37,500 nt of DNA, from contig MCFH01000038.1 of the NCBI GenBank assembly GCA_002104945.1, positions 1 to 37,500 of the forward strand, given 5' to 3'. The notes under the pieces were generated by a model, which worked only from the letters and a program-made list of their open reading frames with translations, did not search any database and was not told the DNA's origin. The stretch is from Piromyces finnis. Taxonomy: Eukaryota; Neocallimastigomycota; Neocallimastigomycetes; Neocallimastigales; Neocallimastigaceae. Shown one piece after another: positions 19,290-29,768 of this stretch. Positions within the stretch are counted from its first letter, which is position 1; the number at the start of each line of letters is the position of its first letter. Both the position numbers and the translations under genes were made by a program.

Positions 19290-19785
19290 TGTAAGAAATA
19301 TTTGTGGCCATAAGTTTGACCACAAATATTTCAATTGAAACCATATATTCTGGTCACCATTTATTGGCCAAATATATGCATAACCATATATTAATGGTTA
19401 TTAATTAAATAGGAAGTTTATTTGCTTTACCCAATCAAGTGGTAAAGAAAATAAACTCATATAGTTAAATAGTATAGTTAAAACTAACGTTAAATACTTT
19501 AGCGTTAGTATTAAAGTAAATTAATAACTATAATAATAATTAATGTAGATAATTATAATTAATAAATAAAAGATATAATTAAAATATAATTATTTAAGTA
19601 AAAGTTATTTCATAAAATATTTATATAAGTGTTTATATTTATTTTAGTGTTATAATATTTATTTTCCTTCTTTTATTATTTTTTATAAAACTTTATTTAG
19701 TTATTAACTCGTATAGAGAGGTAATAACTAACTTAATTAACTAATTTAATAACCTATTAACTAATATTATAATAAACCTTTTACA
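19290..19785 (+). repeat. Element C 5' LTR (496 bp)
   Basis: Starts TGTAAGAAAT and ends TTTTACA. The inner end is set by the self-primer site that follows. The D LTR (32336-32831) has the same length, which supports both borders. The first 52 nt contain a 12-bp stem-loop. TATAGTTA at about 19473-19480 lies 21-28 nt upstream of the inferred start at 19501. Confidence 0.82.
19501..19511 (+). promoter_or_regulatory. Element C inferred transcript start / self-primer
   Basis: AGCGTTAGTAT, exactly complementary to the 11 nt after the LTR (19786-19796). If transcripts start here, R plus U5 is 285 nt. Confidence 0.65.
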
Positions 19786-19796
19786 ATACTAACGCT
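19786..19796 (+). promoter_or_regulatory. Element C self-primer binding site
   Basis: ATACTAACGCT directly follows the LTR end and pairs perfectly with 19501-19511. The same pair occurs in D (32335-32325 and 32620-32610). Confidence 0.75.
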
Positions 19797-20086
19797 TTAT
19801 AGTTAGTTCTTACGTTAGCTTAGTTTTAATTAGGTTAGTGTTATTAAAAATTCTTAAAAAACATATTTTATTTTATTTAAATTATTGTTTAATAATAATT
19901 ATTTACAATATTTTATATAATATCCAAATATTATATTTAAAAGAAGTAAATTTATTATTAAAAATAATTATTTTTTAATAGTTTAGCATTAAAAATTCAT
20001 TATTTTTAAATTTTAAAATTCATTATAACCATATTTTATATAATAAATTCTTTAATTTATTAAAAGAATTTATTTTCGAATTAGAA
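19797..20086 (+). other. Element C leader
   Basis: About 290 nt of AT-rich leader between the primer site and the first Met. Nothing else is seen in it. The structured GC-rich part begins just after the first Met (20121-20250). Confidence 0.6.
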
Positions 20087-20641
20087 ATGAAAAACGCAGG
20101 TAAGTCGCCTAACCCTCGGGGTGTCCATAAATTGGACACAAAAACATCATTCGTAAGGGACGGGACCCGTCCTGACGCGGCGAGCGCGGATGGCATGGAT
20201 GGTGTAGAGGGAATGTCACGGGTTCGAACCCCGGTGCTTCTCGAAAGCACTGAGGTCGAATCTAATCAGAATTTACAGGTTCAACAGGGGGATTCTATGC
20301 CCGCCCCTGTTGATCCTTCTTTCTTTTTTACTAATAATAGTGAGGTAAACCCAATGCAACACATTGAGGTTCTTCTTAATAGATGGGTTTCAGAAATATC
20401 TAGCCAGTTTGCTAGTATGGGAAACCGTCTGGGTGCTATGGAAGAACAACTTCGTGGTATTGAGGTTTACAAGAGCGAGATAAACGATGCTCTTCAGCAA
20501 AAATTTGTTGAAGTGGATCAAAGGTTGGAAGCTAATGAGTCGGCTAGCCAAGTTAGCTTGGAAGAGCTGCATGCTTTGGAAAATGCCTTTACTGCAGAAC
20601 ATGAGGAAAGGTTACAAGACCACCAGCAAGTGCTAAACAAC
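20087..20641 (+). pseudogene. Element C gag, first part (interrupted by element B)
   Basis: Encodes residues 1-185 of the same Gag as D (28253-32032). After residue 185 the frame runs into the LTR of B and stops at 20758. The C-terminal extension of about 38 residues is LTR sequence, not Gag. The reading frame resumes exactly at 27540. It is preceded by a complete LTR and primer site, so transcripts could start here but would end in element B. Confidence 0.88.
20121..20250 (+). other. Cluster of GC-rich stem-loops with a tRNA T-arm-like palindrome (C copy)
   Basis: Perfect stems in order: GTGTCC/GGACAC (20121-20139); GGACGGG-A-CCCGTCC (20158-20172); the palindrome GGGTTCGAACCC (20220-20231), which matches a Pol III B-box; and GTGCTT/AAGCAC with a 5-nt loop (20234-20250). 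Unusual in this AT-rich sequence. Mirrored in D at 31869-31998. Position fits an RNA packaging or dimerisation region, which is inference. Confidence 0.6.
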
Positions 20642-21368
20642 TGTAAAAGTTTTATAAATGTAAAACAGATTATAAAATTTTTTACAATAAAACAACAACA
20701 CAAAATAAAGAAAAAACAAGAAAATAAATTATATTTAAAAAAATATCTCTTTTATTAATTTTATTTAGTTATTAACTAAATAATAGTCAATAACAATTAC
20801 ATCGTTTTAATCAAGAAATTTTACATGCATTTATATTTTTCGTAAATTATATTTTAATATACTATTCTATTTAATTATACATATATTCAATATAAAATAA
20901 ACAAAACTAATTTAATACTAATTTAATTAAATAATAAAATAATAAAACTAAACTAAAACTAATTAAATACACTTTTGATTCAATTTGAGTAAACTGCAAA
21001 TTGAATACAGTCCATGTATTACCTATATATTAATTAAATATTAATAATACTATTTATTATATATTTATAATTAAAAATGCTAATTTAAAACTACGCTAAA
21101 GTTATTAAACTAATTTTAATTAAATAAAAACTTTTTAAGATTTAATTTGAATATTTAAAATATTTAAATTTAATTATCCATTAATTTAAATATTTATCCA
21201 AATTTCATTTCTAACTTTGATATTTTAAAATTAATATTTATTTAATTATTCCATAAAATTTATACAATAAATTTTATAAACAATTTTTTCATTAAAATAT
21301 CAAAATTATTATTCAATAATTATTAATTAATTATTAAATAATTTAAAGATATACTTTATATCTTTACA
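20642..21368 (-). repeat. Element B 3' LTR (727 bp)
   Basis: Same as 26808-27534. Compared with the A LTR it differs mainly in the first 200 or so bases on the left (the R/U5 side) and is nearly the same over the rest. Confidence 0.95.
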
Positions 21369-21406
21369 ATCTCGCCCTTTAAGTCGAGCTCCTGCGAGAT
21401 TATTTC
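21369..21406 (-). promoter_or_regulatory. Element B polypurine tract inside a stem-loop
   Basis: Same as in A: purine tract AAAGGGCGAGAT next to the LTR, with GCGAGATT/AATCTCGC able to pair. Confidence 0.66.
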
Positions 21407-24400
21407 TTTGAAGGAATATCAATTACAAATGGTTGATATCTATGTTTGATCATACCATTGTTATTCCTTGTATAGACTTGATCTTGACTTTCTTTTCTAG
21501 ACTTTTTATTTTTTCTATAAAATTCTTGGATCAATTGTACATCTGTAATTTGATCTTCCGGGATCCAAGTATTTTCGTCAAGATTTTTCCATGTCATCAA
21601 GAAAGATTTCTTTCCATGATAATTTCTTTCTTGAATAATCTTATCAGGAATCCTATCAATAGTATCAGTAGTTAACTTAACATTTTTTCTTTTATTCATT
21701 ACTGATCTATTTACAAATTCATTTTCGTTATAAGGTTCCAATAACGAAACATGAAAAACAGGGTGGCAACGTAAATTGTTTGGTAGTTTTAATTCAAATG
21801 CTAAAGGGCTTACCTTCTTGATTATTTCAAAAGGTCCAAGCATTTGATCAGCAAGTTTTCTTTTGATATTTTTATTTGAAGGATTAATACCTTTTAATAA
21901 CCAAACTTTTTTACCAACTTCGAAATCTGGGGATTCCATTCTCTTTTGATCAGCATACTTTTTGTAGGTTTCTTTTGCTTGATCAAGATTTACTTTTAAA
22001 AATTTAATGTTTTCATTAATATCCAAAATTCTTTGTTCAGCTCTATTTGGTCTATTCGCTGAAGGGATTTCAGGGTTAAATTTTGGATTGAACCCATAAT
22101 TAGCGAAAAACGGAGATTGGTTGATTGATTGCTGTAAAGTATTGTTATAAGCAAATTCAGCAAAAGGTAACAAGTCAACCCAATTATTCTGTTTTTCGTT
22201 AATAAAACAACGGAGATATTGTTCCAATATCCCGTTTACCCTCTCCGTTTGACCATCAGTTTCAGGATGGTTTGCAGTAGAAAAAGCAAGTTTAATATTT
22301 AACAAATTACATAAACGATTCCAAAAGTCTGAGGTAAATTGAGTACCTCGATCAGAAATGATGGAATCAGGAAAACCATGTAATTTAAAGATATTGTTAA
22401 CAAAAACATCAGCTGCTATAGAAGCAGTAGGCAAACATCTTAAAGGAATAAAATGAGCCATTTTTGTTAACCTATCAACTATAACCATAATGGTAGTCAT
22501 GTCTTTGGATTTAGGAAGCTCGACAATAAAATCCATTGACAATTCCGACCAAGCTCTATTAGGTGTGGAAAGAGGAGAAAGCAAACCATATGGTTTATGT
22601 CTTGGAACTTTAGCTTTACAACAAGTTTCGCAAGACTTTATAAACTTTTTAACATCATAACTAAACTTTGGCCACCAAAAATTTCTACTAATTAATTCAA
22701 TAGTTTTATTAACACCAAAGTGACCAGCAGAAATAGAATCATGATGTAATTCTAAGACCCTAGTTCTTAGTGAAGAAGGAACATAAATTAAATTATCATA
22801 AAGTAAAAATCCTTCTTTATCAATTTTAACTTTATTAATATTCCTAATCGGAGGGGACGAAGAATTTTTATCATTAAGAAATACACAAACTTTATTATAT
22901 AAATCATCATTTTTTAAGGAACATAGAATAGAATTAATTAAAGAATCATCTTTATTAAAAGAATTAATTACATTACATGAAATAAAATTACAACTAAAAT
23001 TACTACATTCAATATTTTCATTAATCCTATCATTATTATAAATATTACAGATATGATCACTACGTCTGGATAACAAATCAGGTTTACCAGACTTTTTTCC
23101 AGCTCTATAAATTAACTTAAAATCAAATCTTGATAAAAATTCATACCATCTTATCTGTCGTTGTGAGAGCATCTCAGGCTTTCTTGGAAAGGTTAAATTC
23201 TTATGATCAGTATAAATGATGAACTGATGCTTTGCACCTTCCAGATAATGCCTCCATTCTTCAAGAGCCACTTTGATAGCGAGCAACTCTTTATCATAAA
23301 TTTGATAGTTCCTTTGAGACTTGGTTAAGCTAGATGAAATAAAAGCAATAGGGTGCAATTGCCCTTCAAATTCTTGTGAAAGAATTGCACCGACAGCAAA
23401 GTTACTAGCGTCAGTCTCAACAATAAAAGGTTTGTTGCTATCAGGGTTCATTAAGATAGGAGCTGAAGTAAAAGCCTTTTTAAGTGTAACAAATGCATTT
23501 TGACACTCAGAAACCCAATTAAAAGGAACATTTTTCCTAGTAAGTTTGTGTAGAGGACTAGCAATTTTCGCAAAGTCTTTAATAAAAATTCTATAATAAT
23601 TACATAATCCAATAAAGGATTGAACTTCTTTAACGTTTGTAGGAACAGGCCAGTCGAGGATAGCTTTAACTTTATCTCTATCCATTTTCAGACCATCTTT
23701 GGATAATACATAACCAAGGAAAGTGGTTTCTGAAACATCAAACTCACACTTCTCTAACTTAACATATAAATTATTTTCTAATAATTTTTTCAATACTTTT
23801 TTAACATGTTCATGATGTTCTTCTAGGCTATTTGAATATATTAGAATATCATCAATATATGATATAGCAAAATCATCTAAATAATCACTAAGGACATCAT
23901 TTATGAAATGTTGAAACGTAGCTGGTGCATTCTTTAAACCAAAAGGCATGACAAGATATTCAAAATGCCCATATCTTGTTCTAAAGGCAGTTTTGTATTC
24001 ATCACCCTCTTTGATTCTAACTAAATTATAAGCAGACTTTAAGTCCAACTTAGTAAAGTATTTTGCACCTTTCACTCTATCCAATAAGTCACCAATTAAC
24101 GGAAGAGGATATGAATTTCTAATTGTCATGTCATTAAGTTTCCTATAATCAACGCAAAGTCTTAATGACCCATCTTTCTTTTTGACAAATAAAACTGGTG
24201 CTCCGGCAGGAGATGAAGATTTCCTAATGAAACCTTTTTCTAAATTTTCATTGATATAATTTTTTAATTCATCTCTCTCTGCCTCAGTTAAAGGATAAAG
24301 AGGACCATAAAACAAGTTAGCATTATCCTTTAATCGGATTTCACAATCGTATTCACGATGTGGAGGTAAAATATTACAATTCTTTTCATTAAAAACCTCT

Positions 24401-26268
24401 TTAAATAATAAATATTGTTTTGGAATTTCAATAGATTTTTTATCTTTATTCAAATTATCACTTTCACTTTTACATTTATTAATAATATTACAAAATAAAT
24501 CATAACAGTTACTAACTGAATTTAATACACGAGAATTATTATTATTACACACGTTTTTTGAAAATGAGTACTGTTTTGGTCCAGTGACCGAATTATTATC
24601 TTTATTTAAATTTTCATCAATACAATTAATGCTATTACATATACATTTAAAATTACAATTATTATCATTATTTAAACTATTACTAAATTTAATTTTATTA
24701 AAACTATCTAGGTTACTAATGGTTTTGACGGAGGTTCTACGGCCTCTAATACTTAATGTTTCTTCATCATCACTGGAGTCGCAACAAAAGGATTTGTCAT
24801 AGTCGGAAAAACCACGGTCAATGCAAGAGGATTGTTCATTTTCGTTATCCAAGGCAGCTTCTTTCCCTTTTCTTGATGATGGCATCGATTTCTTATCCAT
24901 ATTGGTTGTACCCTTATTTCTCCTTTTGCCTACATTACAGTGTCGAGCACAGTATCCTGAGCTAAAGGCAATTTTTGAGGAATCATGATAATAAACTGGA
25001 CAATGTTTCTCAATCCAAGGTACTCCAAGAATAACATCGACTTCGGGAATCCTTAACGAGTACAGTTGAATTACTTCGTAATGGTTCCTTAAACGGAGAA
25101 TACATTTTTCGGATTCTTTTCTAACAGTGGAATTACCTTGACCAAGACCAGAAACCTTAAATGGATTCCTGATATTGTAAAGCTTAATGTTATTAATTCT
25201 CGCAAATTCAGGATGAATAAAATTTAAATCAGAGCCGGAATCAATAAGGACTTTGACTTTCACTTCTTCCATATCGTTTGTTTTTATATAAAAATCGATG
25301 ATGTTCTTCTTTTCACTTTTGTGTATTTTATATAAGTTTGAATCATTCTCAGTAACATCTTTGGTTGGTCTAATTCTTTTGACTGAAGGGGTTGAAGAAC
25401 TGGCTTCTTCTTCGGAGATAGTCCTTTTAATAATCTTAACACTCTTAGGCTTTTTCCTGTTTGGACAATTGAACTGCATGTGTCCAGACTTCCCACAAGA
25501 AAAACAAACCCCTTTTTTCTTTAAATCCGATCTAGTAGTAGAAGGTTCAACGTAATTACTTCTGTGAAATGGGAAGTAATTTACGTTTCGTTGACCCTTG
25601 CTAATCCTATATAGGTCAACATCCATTGGATCGTCACGATTATAATTTCTTCTATCTTGGTGTGTCATATAATATTCGCTGATGTCATTTCTCTTAGTAA
25701 GATTTTCTATGCTAAGGACATCAGAGTAGAGACGCTCTAGCTGAGTAGGATTTGGGTTGACTATTGCTAAATGTTCACGCATTTTTGGATGTAGGCCCTT
25801 TGTGAACATATATATCTTCGCTGCTTCATTGAAATTAGAGTTTTGGCTAACGCGTTGAAATTCATTAATATATTCAAACACTTTGCCAAACTTTCTTTGT
25901 TTTATGTTGCAAAGTCTTCCATTTGCAACAATTGTGTCATTATTGGGATCTCCGAAATTGGTACGAAGGGCAGCAATAAATTGATCATAGTTTCTTAGAA
26001 TGGCGTCGTTGTTCTGTCGTAAACGAGCGGCCCATTCTAAAGGTCTGTTAACAAAGTAAGATATTAAGAATCGAACTCTTGCCTCATCATTAACAAATCT
26101 ATCAGGGTTGGCTTCAATGGCTAGTTCAACCCTGGTCAAGAACCCATCTAGTTCTTGTCTTCTTCCTGAAAAGGTTGGAGGATCATTAACTATCCTCAAA
26201 GACGCCCCTTGACGGTCCATATTTTCGTTTAAGTGGAGGTTAGATAAGAGTTGGTTGATTTCCTCCAA
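21400..26268 (-). CDS. Element B Gag-Pol polyprotein with chromodomain (1622 aa)
   Basis: Same layout as element A, three residues longer before the RT. CCHC knuckle C255, C258, H263, C268 (CFSCGKSGHMQFNC); protease VLIDSG with Asp 343; RT YIDD at about 804-807; RNase H with Asp about 953; integrase HHCC and D1246, D1306, E1342; C-terminal chromodomain. All catalytic residues and the frame are intact. The parts before residue about 100 and after about 500 are nearly identical to A, while the zinc-knuckle, protease and linker part differs clearly, so A and B are mosaics of two subfamilies. The last 60 or so codons also carry a few differences from A. Confidence 0.96.
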   Translation of the reverse strand: MEEINQLLSNLHLNENMDRQGASLRIVNDPPTFSGRRQELDGFLTRVELAIEANPDRFVNDEARVRFLISYFVNRPLEWAARLRQNNDAILRNYDQFIAALRTNFGDPNNDTIVANGRLCNIKQRKFGKVFEYINEFQRVSQNSNFNEAAKIYMFTKGLHPKMREHLAIVNPNPTQLERLYSDVLSIENLTKRNDISEYYMTHQDRRNYNRDDPMDVDLYRISKGQRNVNYFPFHRSNYVEPSTTRSDLKKKGVCFSCGKSGHMQFNCPNRKKPKSVKIIKRTISEEEASSSTPSVKRIRPTKDVTENDSNLYKIHKSEKKNIIDFYIKTNDMEEVKVKVLIDSGSDLNFIHPEFARINNIKLYNIRNPFKVSGLGQGNSTVRKESEKCILRLRNHYEVIQLYSLRIPEVDVILGVPWIEKHCPVYYHDSSKIAFSSGYCARHCNVGKRRNKGTTNMDKKSMPSSRKGKEAALDNENEQSSCIDRGFSDYDKSFCCDSSDDEETLSIRGRRTSVKTISNLDSFNKIKFSNSLNNDNNCNFKCICNSINCIDENLNKDNNSVTGPKQYSFSKNVCNNNNSRVLNSVSNCYDLFCNIINKCKSESDNLNKDKKSIEIPKQYLLFKEVFNEKNCNILPPHREYDCEIRLKDNANLFYGPLYPLTEAERDELKNYINENLEKGFIRKSSSPAGAPVLFVKKKDGSLRLCVDYRKLNDMTIRNSYPLPLIGDLLDRVKGAKYFTKLDLKSAYNLVRIKEGDEYKTAFRTRYGHFEYLVMPFGLKNAPATFQHFINDVLSDYLDDFAISYIDDILIYSNSLEEHHEHVKKVLKKLLENNLYVKLEKCEFDVSETTFLGYVLSKDGLKMDRDKVKAILDWPVPTNVKEVQSFIGLCNYYRIFIKDFAKIASPLHKLTRKNVPFNWVSECQNAFVTLKKAFTSAPILMNPDSNKPFIVETDASNFAVGAILSQEFEGQLHPIAFISSSLTKSQRNYQIYDKELLAIKVALEEWRHYLEGAKHQFIIYTDHKNLTFPRKPEMLSQRQIRWYEFLSRFDFKLIYRAGKKSGKPDLLSRRSDHICNIYNNDRINENIECSNFSCNFISCNVINSFNKDDSLINSILCSLKNDDLYNKVCVFLNDKNSSSPPIRNINKVKIDKEGFLLYDNLIYVPSSLRTRVLELHHDSISAGHFGVNKTIELISRNFWWPKFSYDVKKFIKSCETCCKAKVPRHKPYGLLSPLSTPNRAWSELSMDFIVELPKSKDMTTIMVIVDRLTKMAHFIPLRCLPTASIAADVFVNNIFKLHGFPDSIISDRGTQFTSDFWNRLCNLLNIKLAFSTANHPETDGQTERVNGILEQYLRCFINEKQNNWVDLLPFAEFAYNNTLQQSINQSPFFANYGFNPKFNPEIPSANRPNRAEQRILDINENIKFLKVNLDQAKETYKKYADQKRMESPDFEVGKKVWLLKGINPSNKNIKRKLADQMLGPFEIIKKVSPLAFELKLPNNLRCHPVFHVSLLEPYNENEFVNRSVMNKRKNVKLTTDTIDRIPDKIIQERNYHGKKSFLMTWKNLDENTWIPEDQITDVQLIQEFYRKNKKSRKESQDQVYTRNNNGMIKHRYQPFVIDIPSKK

Positions 26269-26796
26269 TATGCTTAATATTTTACTTATTTAATTTTTTA
26301 CAATATTTTAATTAAGATGTCGTCGTAACTCTATCCTATCAAACGGTGTTAGACGAGCTCTTAAAAATATAGTAACAAAATTAAATACAGTAACCAAATA
26401 GTGTTGGAAGCTTGAATGATACTAAAATAATAATCTAAACGCGGTAGATATTTCCTAAGACACGGTAGATCGCCTTTAAAACACAGTAGATATTCCTTTA
26501 GACGCGGTAGATATTTCCTAAGACACGGTAGATCGCCTTTAAAACACAGTAGATATTCCTTTAGACGCGGTAGATATTTCCTAAGACACGGTAGATCGCC
26601 TTTAAAACACAGTAGATATTCCTTTAGACGCGGTAGATATTTCCTAAGACACGGTAGATCGCCTTTAAAACACAGTAGATATTCTTTTAGACGAGGTAGA
26701 TATTTCCTAAGACACGGTAAGTAAGAAAAAAAATATTAAATATGTTTTATTAAAAAAAAAAAAAATTTTATAACGTGTTTTATAAAAAAAAAAAAG
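26269..26796 (-). other. Element B 5' leader
   Basis: Leader between primer site and gag-pol. It is longer than that of A only because of the tandem repeat at 26439-26719; the rest is nearly the same, including the A/T runs. Confidence 0.75.
26439..26719. repeat. 63-bp tandem repeat made of three 21-bp subunits (4.5 copies)
   Basis: Units at 26439-26501, 26502-26564, 26565-26627 and 26628-26690, plus 29 nt. Each unit is three related 21-mers beginning ACGCGGTAG, ACACGGTAG and ACACAGTAG. Element A has only 30 nt of it (8363-8392). Confidence 0.95.
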
Positions 26797-26807
26797 GTAA
26801 TTGTTAT
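26797..26807 (-). promoter_or_regulatory. Element B self-primer binding site
   Basis: Minus strand ATAACAATTAC next to the 5' LTR, perfectly complementary to 26966-26956 inside the LTR, as in A. A TATAAATG sequence lies about 30 nt upstream of 26966. Confidence 0.77.
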
Positions 26808-27534
26808 TGTAAAAGTTTTATAAATGTAAAACAGATTATAAAATTTTTTACAATAAAACAACAACACAAAATAAAGAAAAAACAAGAAAATAAATTATAT
26901 TTAAAAAAATATCTCTTTTATTAATTTTATTTAGTTATTAACTAAATAATAGTCAATAACAATTACATCGTTTTAATCAAGAAATTTTACATGCATTTAT
27001 ATTTTTCGTAAATTATATTTTAATATACTATTCTATTTAATTATACATATATTCAATATAAAATAAACAAAACTAATTTAATACTAATTTAATTAAATAA
27101 TAAAATAATAAAACTAAACTAAAACTAATTAAATACACTTTTGATTCAATTTGAGTAAACTGCAAATTGAATACAGTCCATGTATTACCTATATATTAAT
27201 TAAATATTAATAATACTATTTATTATATATTTATAATTAAAAATGCTAATTTAAAACTACGCTAAAGTTATTAAACTAATTTTAATTAAATAAAAACTTT
27301 TTAAGATTTAATTTGAATATTTAAAATATTTAAATTTAATTATCCATTAATTTAAATATTTATCCAAATTTCATTTCTAACTTTGATATTTTAAAATTAA
27401 TATTTATTTAATTATTCCATAAAATTTATACAATAAATTTTATAAACAATTTTTTCATTAAAATATCAAAATTATTATTCAATAATTATTAATTAATTAT
27501 TAAATAATTTAAAGATATACTTTATATCTTTACA
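26808..27534 (-). repeat. Element B 5' LTR (727 bp)
   Basis: Pair of 20642-21368; followed by the ACAAC target duplication. Confidence 0.95.
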
Positions 27535-28310
27535 ACAACCAAGAAACGTTGTACCGTCAATCTAGTGCCTTTGTCTCTTATAAAAAAGAGCTTGAAGAAG
27601 AGATGGCCAGATTGAGGGAGCAACGAAACGCTCTAGAAGAAAGAGAAAAATTGTTCGAGGCTAAAGTCGAAGCCATGAACAGAAGAGCTGAAGCCAGAGC
27701 TCATGAAAGAACATCCTATCAAACCGGTGGTACGGGTAATCCTTATGGTGCTGGAACTAGTAGCAGCACCAACCCTACGGAATACTCCGAGGATGGGGAC
27801 GTGAAGATGTTCGACTGGCGAGTACATAGGTATGAAGAAAAAGTGCCTATGTTTGATAATAATGGGATAGACTTAGAGGGTTTTCAAGAGAAGTGCTTAC
27901 GTCATTTCAAACGTTATCCATATGACTATGGTAACGACGAAAAGGCAAAGGTTAGCTTCATTGAAGATCATCTAGGTGGGAAAGTATTGAGATGGTATAG
28001 ACTTAGAGAGAGGACGCTGCAGCGTAGGAATCCTGATGCTGAAAGACTATTCCTCCACCTTCAAGATAAGTTTCCACCAGAGTCTCCCCATGAACTCTGC
28101 AAGTCAAAGTTGCTTAAACTCACACATGAGTGGGGAAAAGCATACGACTACTTGGAAGAGTTCAATGAATTGACGGAAACACTTGGGCTTCCTGAAAATG
28201 TTAGGAGACAGGTGTTAATACAACAGGTCAGGCCTTCTGTCAGGGAAGCGTTCTATGATATCCCTGAACAGGACCTAATAGCCAACAACTCCTTTTCCGT
28301 GATGGAGTAG
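27535..28310 (+). pseudogene. Element C gag, second part, truncated at the C/D junction
   Basis: Continues the C Gag after element B: coiled-coil segment (KKELEEEMARLREQ and on), then the capsid region from FDWRVHRYEEK to FYDIPEQ. Homology to D ends at 28273. The remaining codons to the stop at 28310 are antisense RNase H sequence of D. It differs from D by few residues (for example Tyr for His in GNPYGAG). No protease, RT or integrase follows in this orientation, so C cannot be functional. Confidence 0.88.
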
Positions 28311-29454
28311 TTGATTTCTGCTTTCGTAAGCTTCTTGGAATAGTAATACACAGGGTGTAGTTCATTGTCATCGCCTAGTTGTGATAGTACACCGCCCACC
28401 GCGTAGTTACTAGCGTCGCACTCCACTATGAACTGACGGTCATGGTCAGGATATGCTAATACTGGTGGAGACAACAGCATTTCTTTTAACTTCTCGAACG
28501 CCTGGATGCGTTCTTCATTCCACAGGAACTGTACCTTTTTGGACGTCATAGCATATAACGGCCTTGCTATCTTAGAGAAGTCCTTTATAAACTTCCTATA
28601 ATAGTTGCAGAATCCAAGGAATGACTGTAGTTCTTTAATGTTGGTTGGTTGTGGCCAACTTGCTACAGCTTTTAACTTTTCTGGGTCGGTTTTAATACCA
28701 TATTTTCCAACTACATGACCCAGGAATGCAAGTTCTTCCTTGTGGAACTCACACTTCGCCAACTTAGCTACTAGACGATTATCTATTAGCTTTTGTAGGA
28801 CTCTTTTTACATGCCCTACATGCTCTTCAAGTGACTTGGAGTAGATGATGATATCATCCAAGTACACTTGACAGCAATCATTGATTTCCTCTGCCAGCAC
28901 CGTATTAATGAACCCTTGGAACGTGGCAGGAGCATTAGTCAACCCAAATGGCATCACTAGATATTCATAATGCCCAAACTTGGTTGAGAATGCCGTCTTG
29001 TATTCGTCACCTTCACGAATACGCACGAGGTTGTAGGCAGACTTCAAATCCAACTTGGAGAAGATAGTCGCGCCTTTCATAGCCTCAAACACTTGACTGA
29101 TGAGTGGTAAGGGAAAGGAGTTACGCACTGTTACCTTATTAAGACGCCTATAATCAGTACATAATCGTCTTTCACCACTCTTTTTGGGCACGAATAACAC
29201 AGGATAACCTGCAGGACTTTCTGACTTCCTGATGAAGCCCTTTAACAGGTTTTCCTCTATATATTCCTTCAGTGCTTTTTCCTCTTCTGGATTGAAGGGA
29301 TATATAGGCCCTTTATGAAGACTAGCATCCGGCTCCAGGTCGATCTTACAGTCGTAAGGACGGTGTTCTGGTAGCTGGTTAGCTATTTCTTCATTAAATG
29401 CTTCTTTGAAATTGTGGTAGTACTTCTCCACGATTTCTTCAGGTGTGGGTTGAT

Positions 29455-29768
29455 TTTCGTTTAAGTTTTCTCCCTGTACCAACCCTACGTAAATGTGATT
29501 TTTCTCTAAGTTCGACTCTTGTACCAACCCTACTGAAACACAAGTTTTTTCTAAGTTGGATTCAAATGTCAACCCTCCGGAATCACATTTTTTCTCTAAG
29601 TCAACACTCTGTACCAGCCCTACTGAAACGGGATTTTTCTCTAAGTCAGAACTTCGTGTCAACCCTCCGGAAACACAAGTTTTCTCTAAGTTAGCACTCT
29701 GTACCAACCCTACTGAAACACAAGTTTTCTCTAAGTTGGAACTCGATGCCAACCCTCCGGAACTTCCG
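29455..29768 (-). repeat. 45-bp in-frame tandem repeat in the protease-RT linker of D
   Basis: About seven units of 45 bp (15 residues), consensus NLEKTCVSVGLVQS. Neighbouring units alternate between a VGLVQ and a GGLT type, which gives a 90-bp higher-order period. The frame is kept through all units. Confidence 0.93.

Larger units (their letters stand above)
20642..27534 (-). mobile_element. Element B: complete chromodomain retrotransposon, sister of A
   Basis: The 6893-bp element has two 727-bp LTRs (20642-21368 and 26808-27534), identical by eye, and a perfect 5-bp target duplication ACAAC (20637-20641 and 27535-27539). It interrupts the gag of C in antisense orientation, so it is younger than the C/D composite. 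The single Gag-Pol frame is intact. Its leader carries an expanded tandem repeat. Confidence 0.96.

Noticed and set aside
20097-20105. CAG|GTAAGT, a perfect 5' splice-site match at the start of C/D gag
   Set aside because: The frame is open through it and no clear acceptor was identified; may be chance. RNA-seq would decide.
20180-20250. A tRNA gene around GGGTTCGAACCC
   Set aside because: Only the T-arm fits; the distance from the A-box-like TGGTGTAGAGG is too short and no acceptor or anticodon stem forms.
20642-20758. C-terminal extension of the C gag frame
   Set aside because: It is LTR sequence of element B read by chance after the insertion.
26439-26719. CRISPR-like array
   Set aside because: Head-to-tail repeat without unique spacers in a eukaryotic retrotransposon leader.
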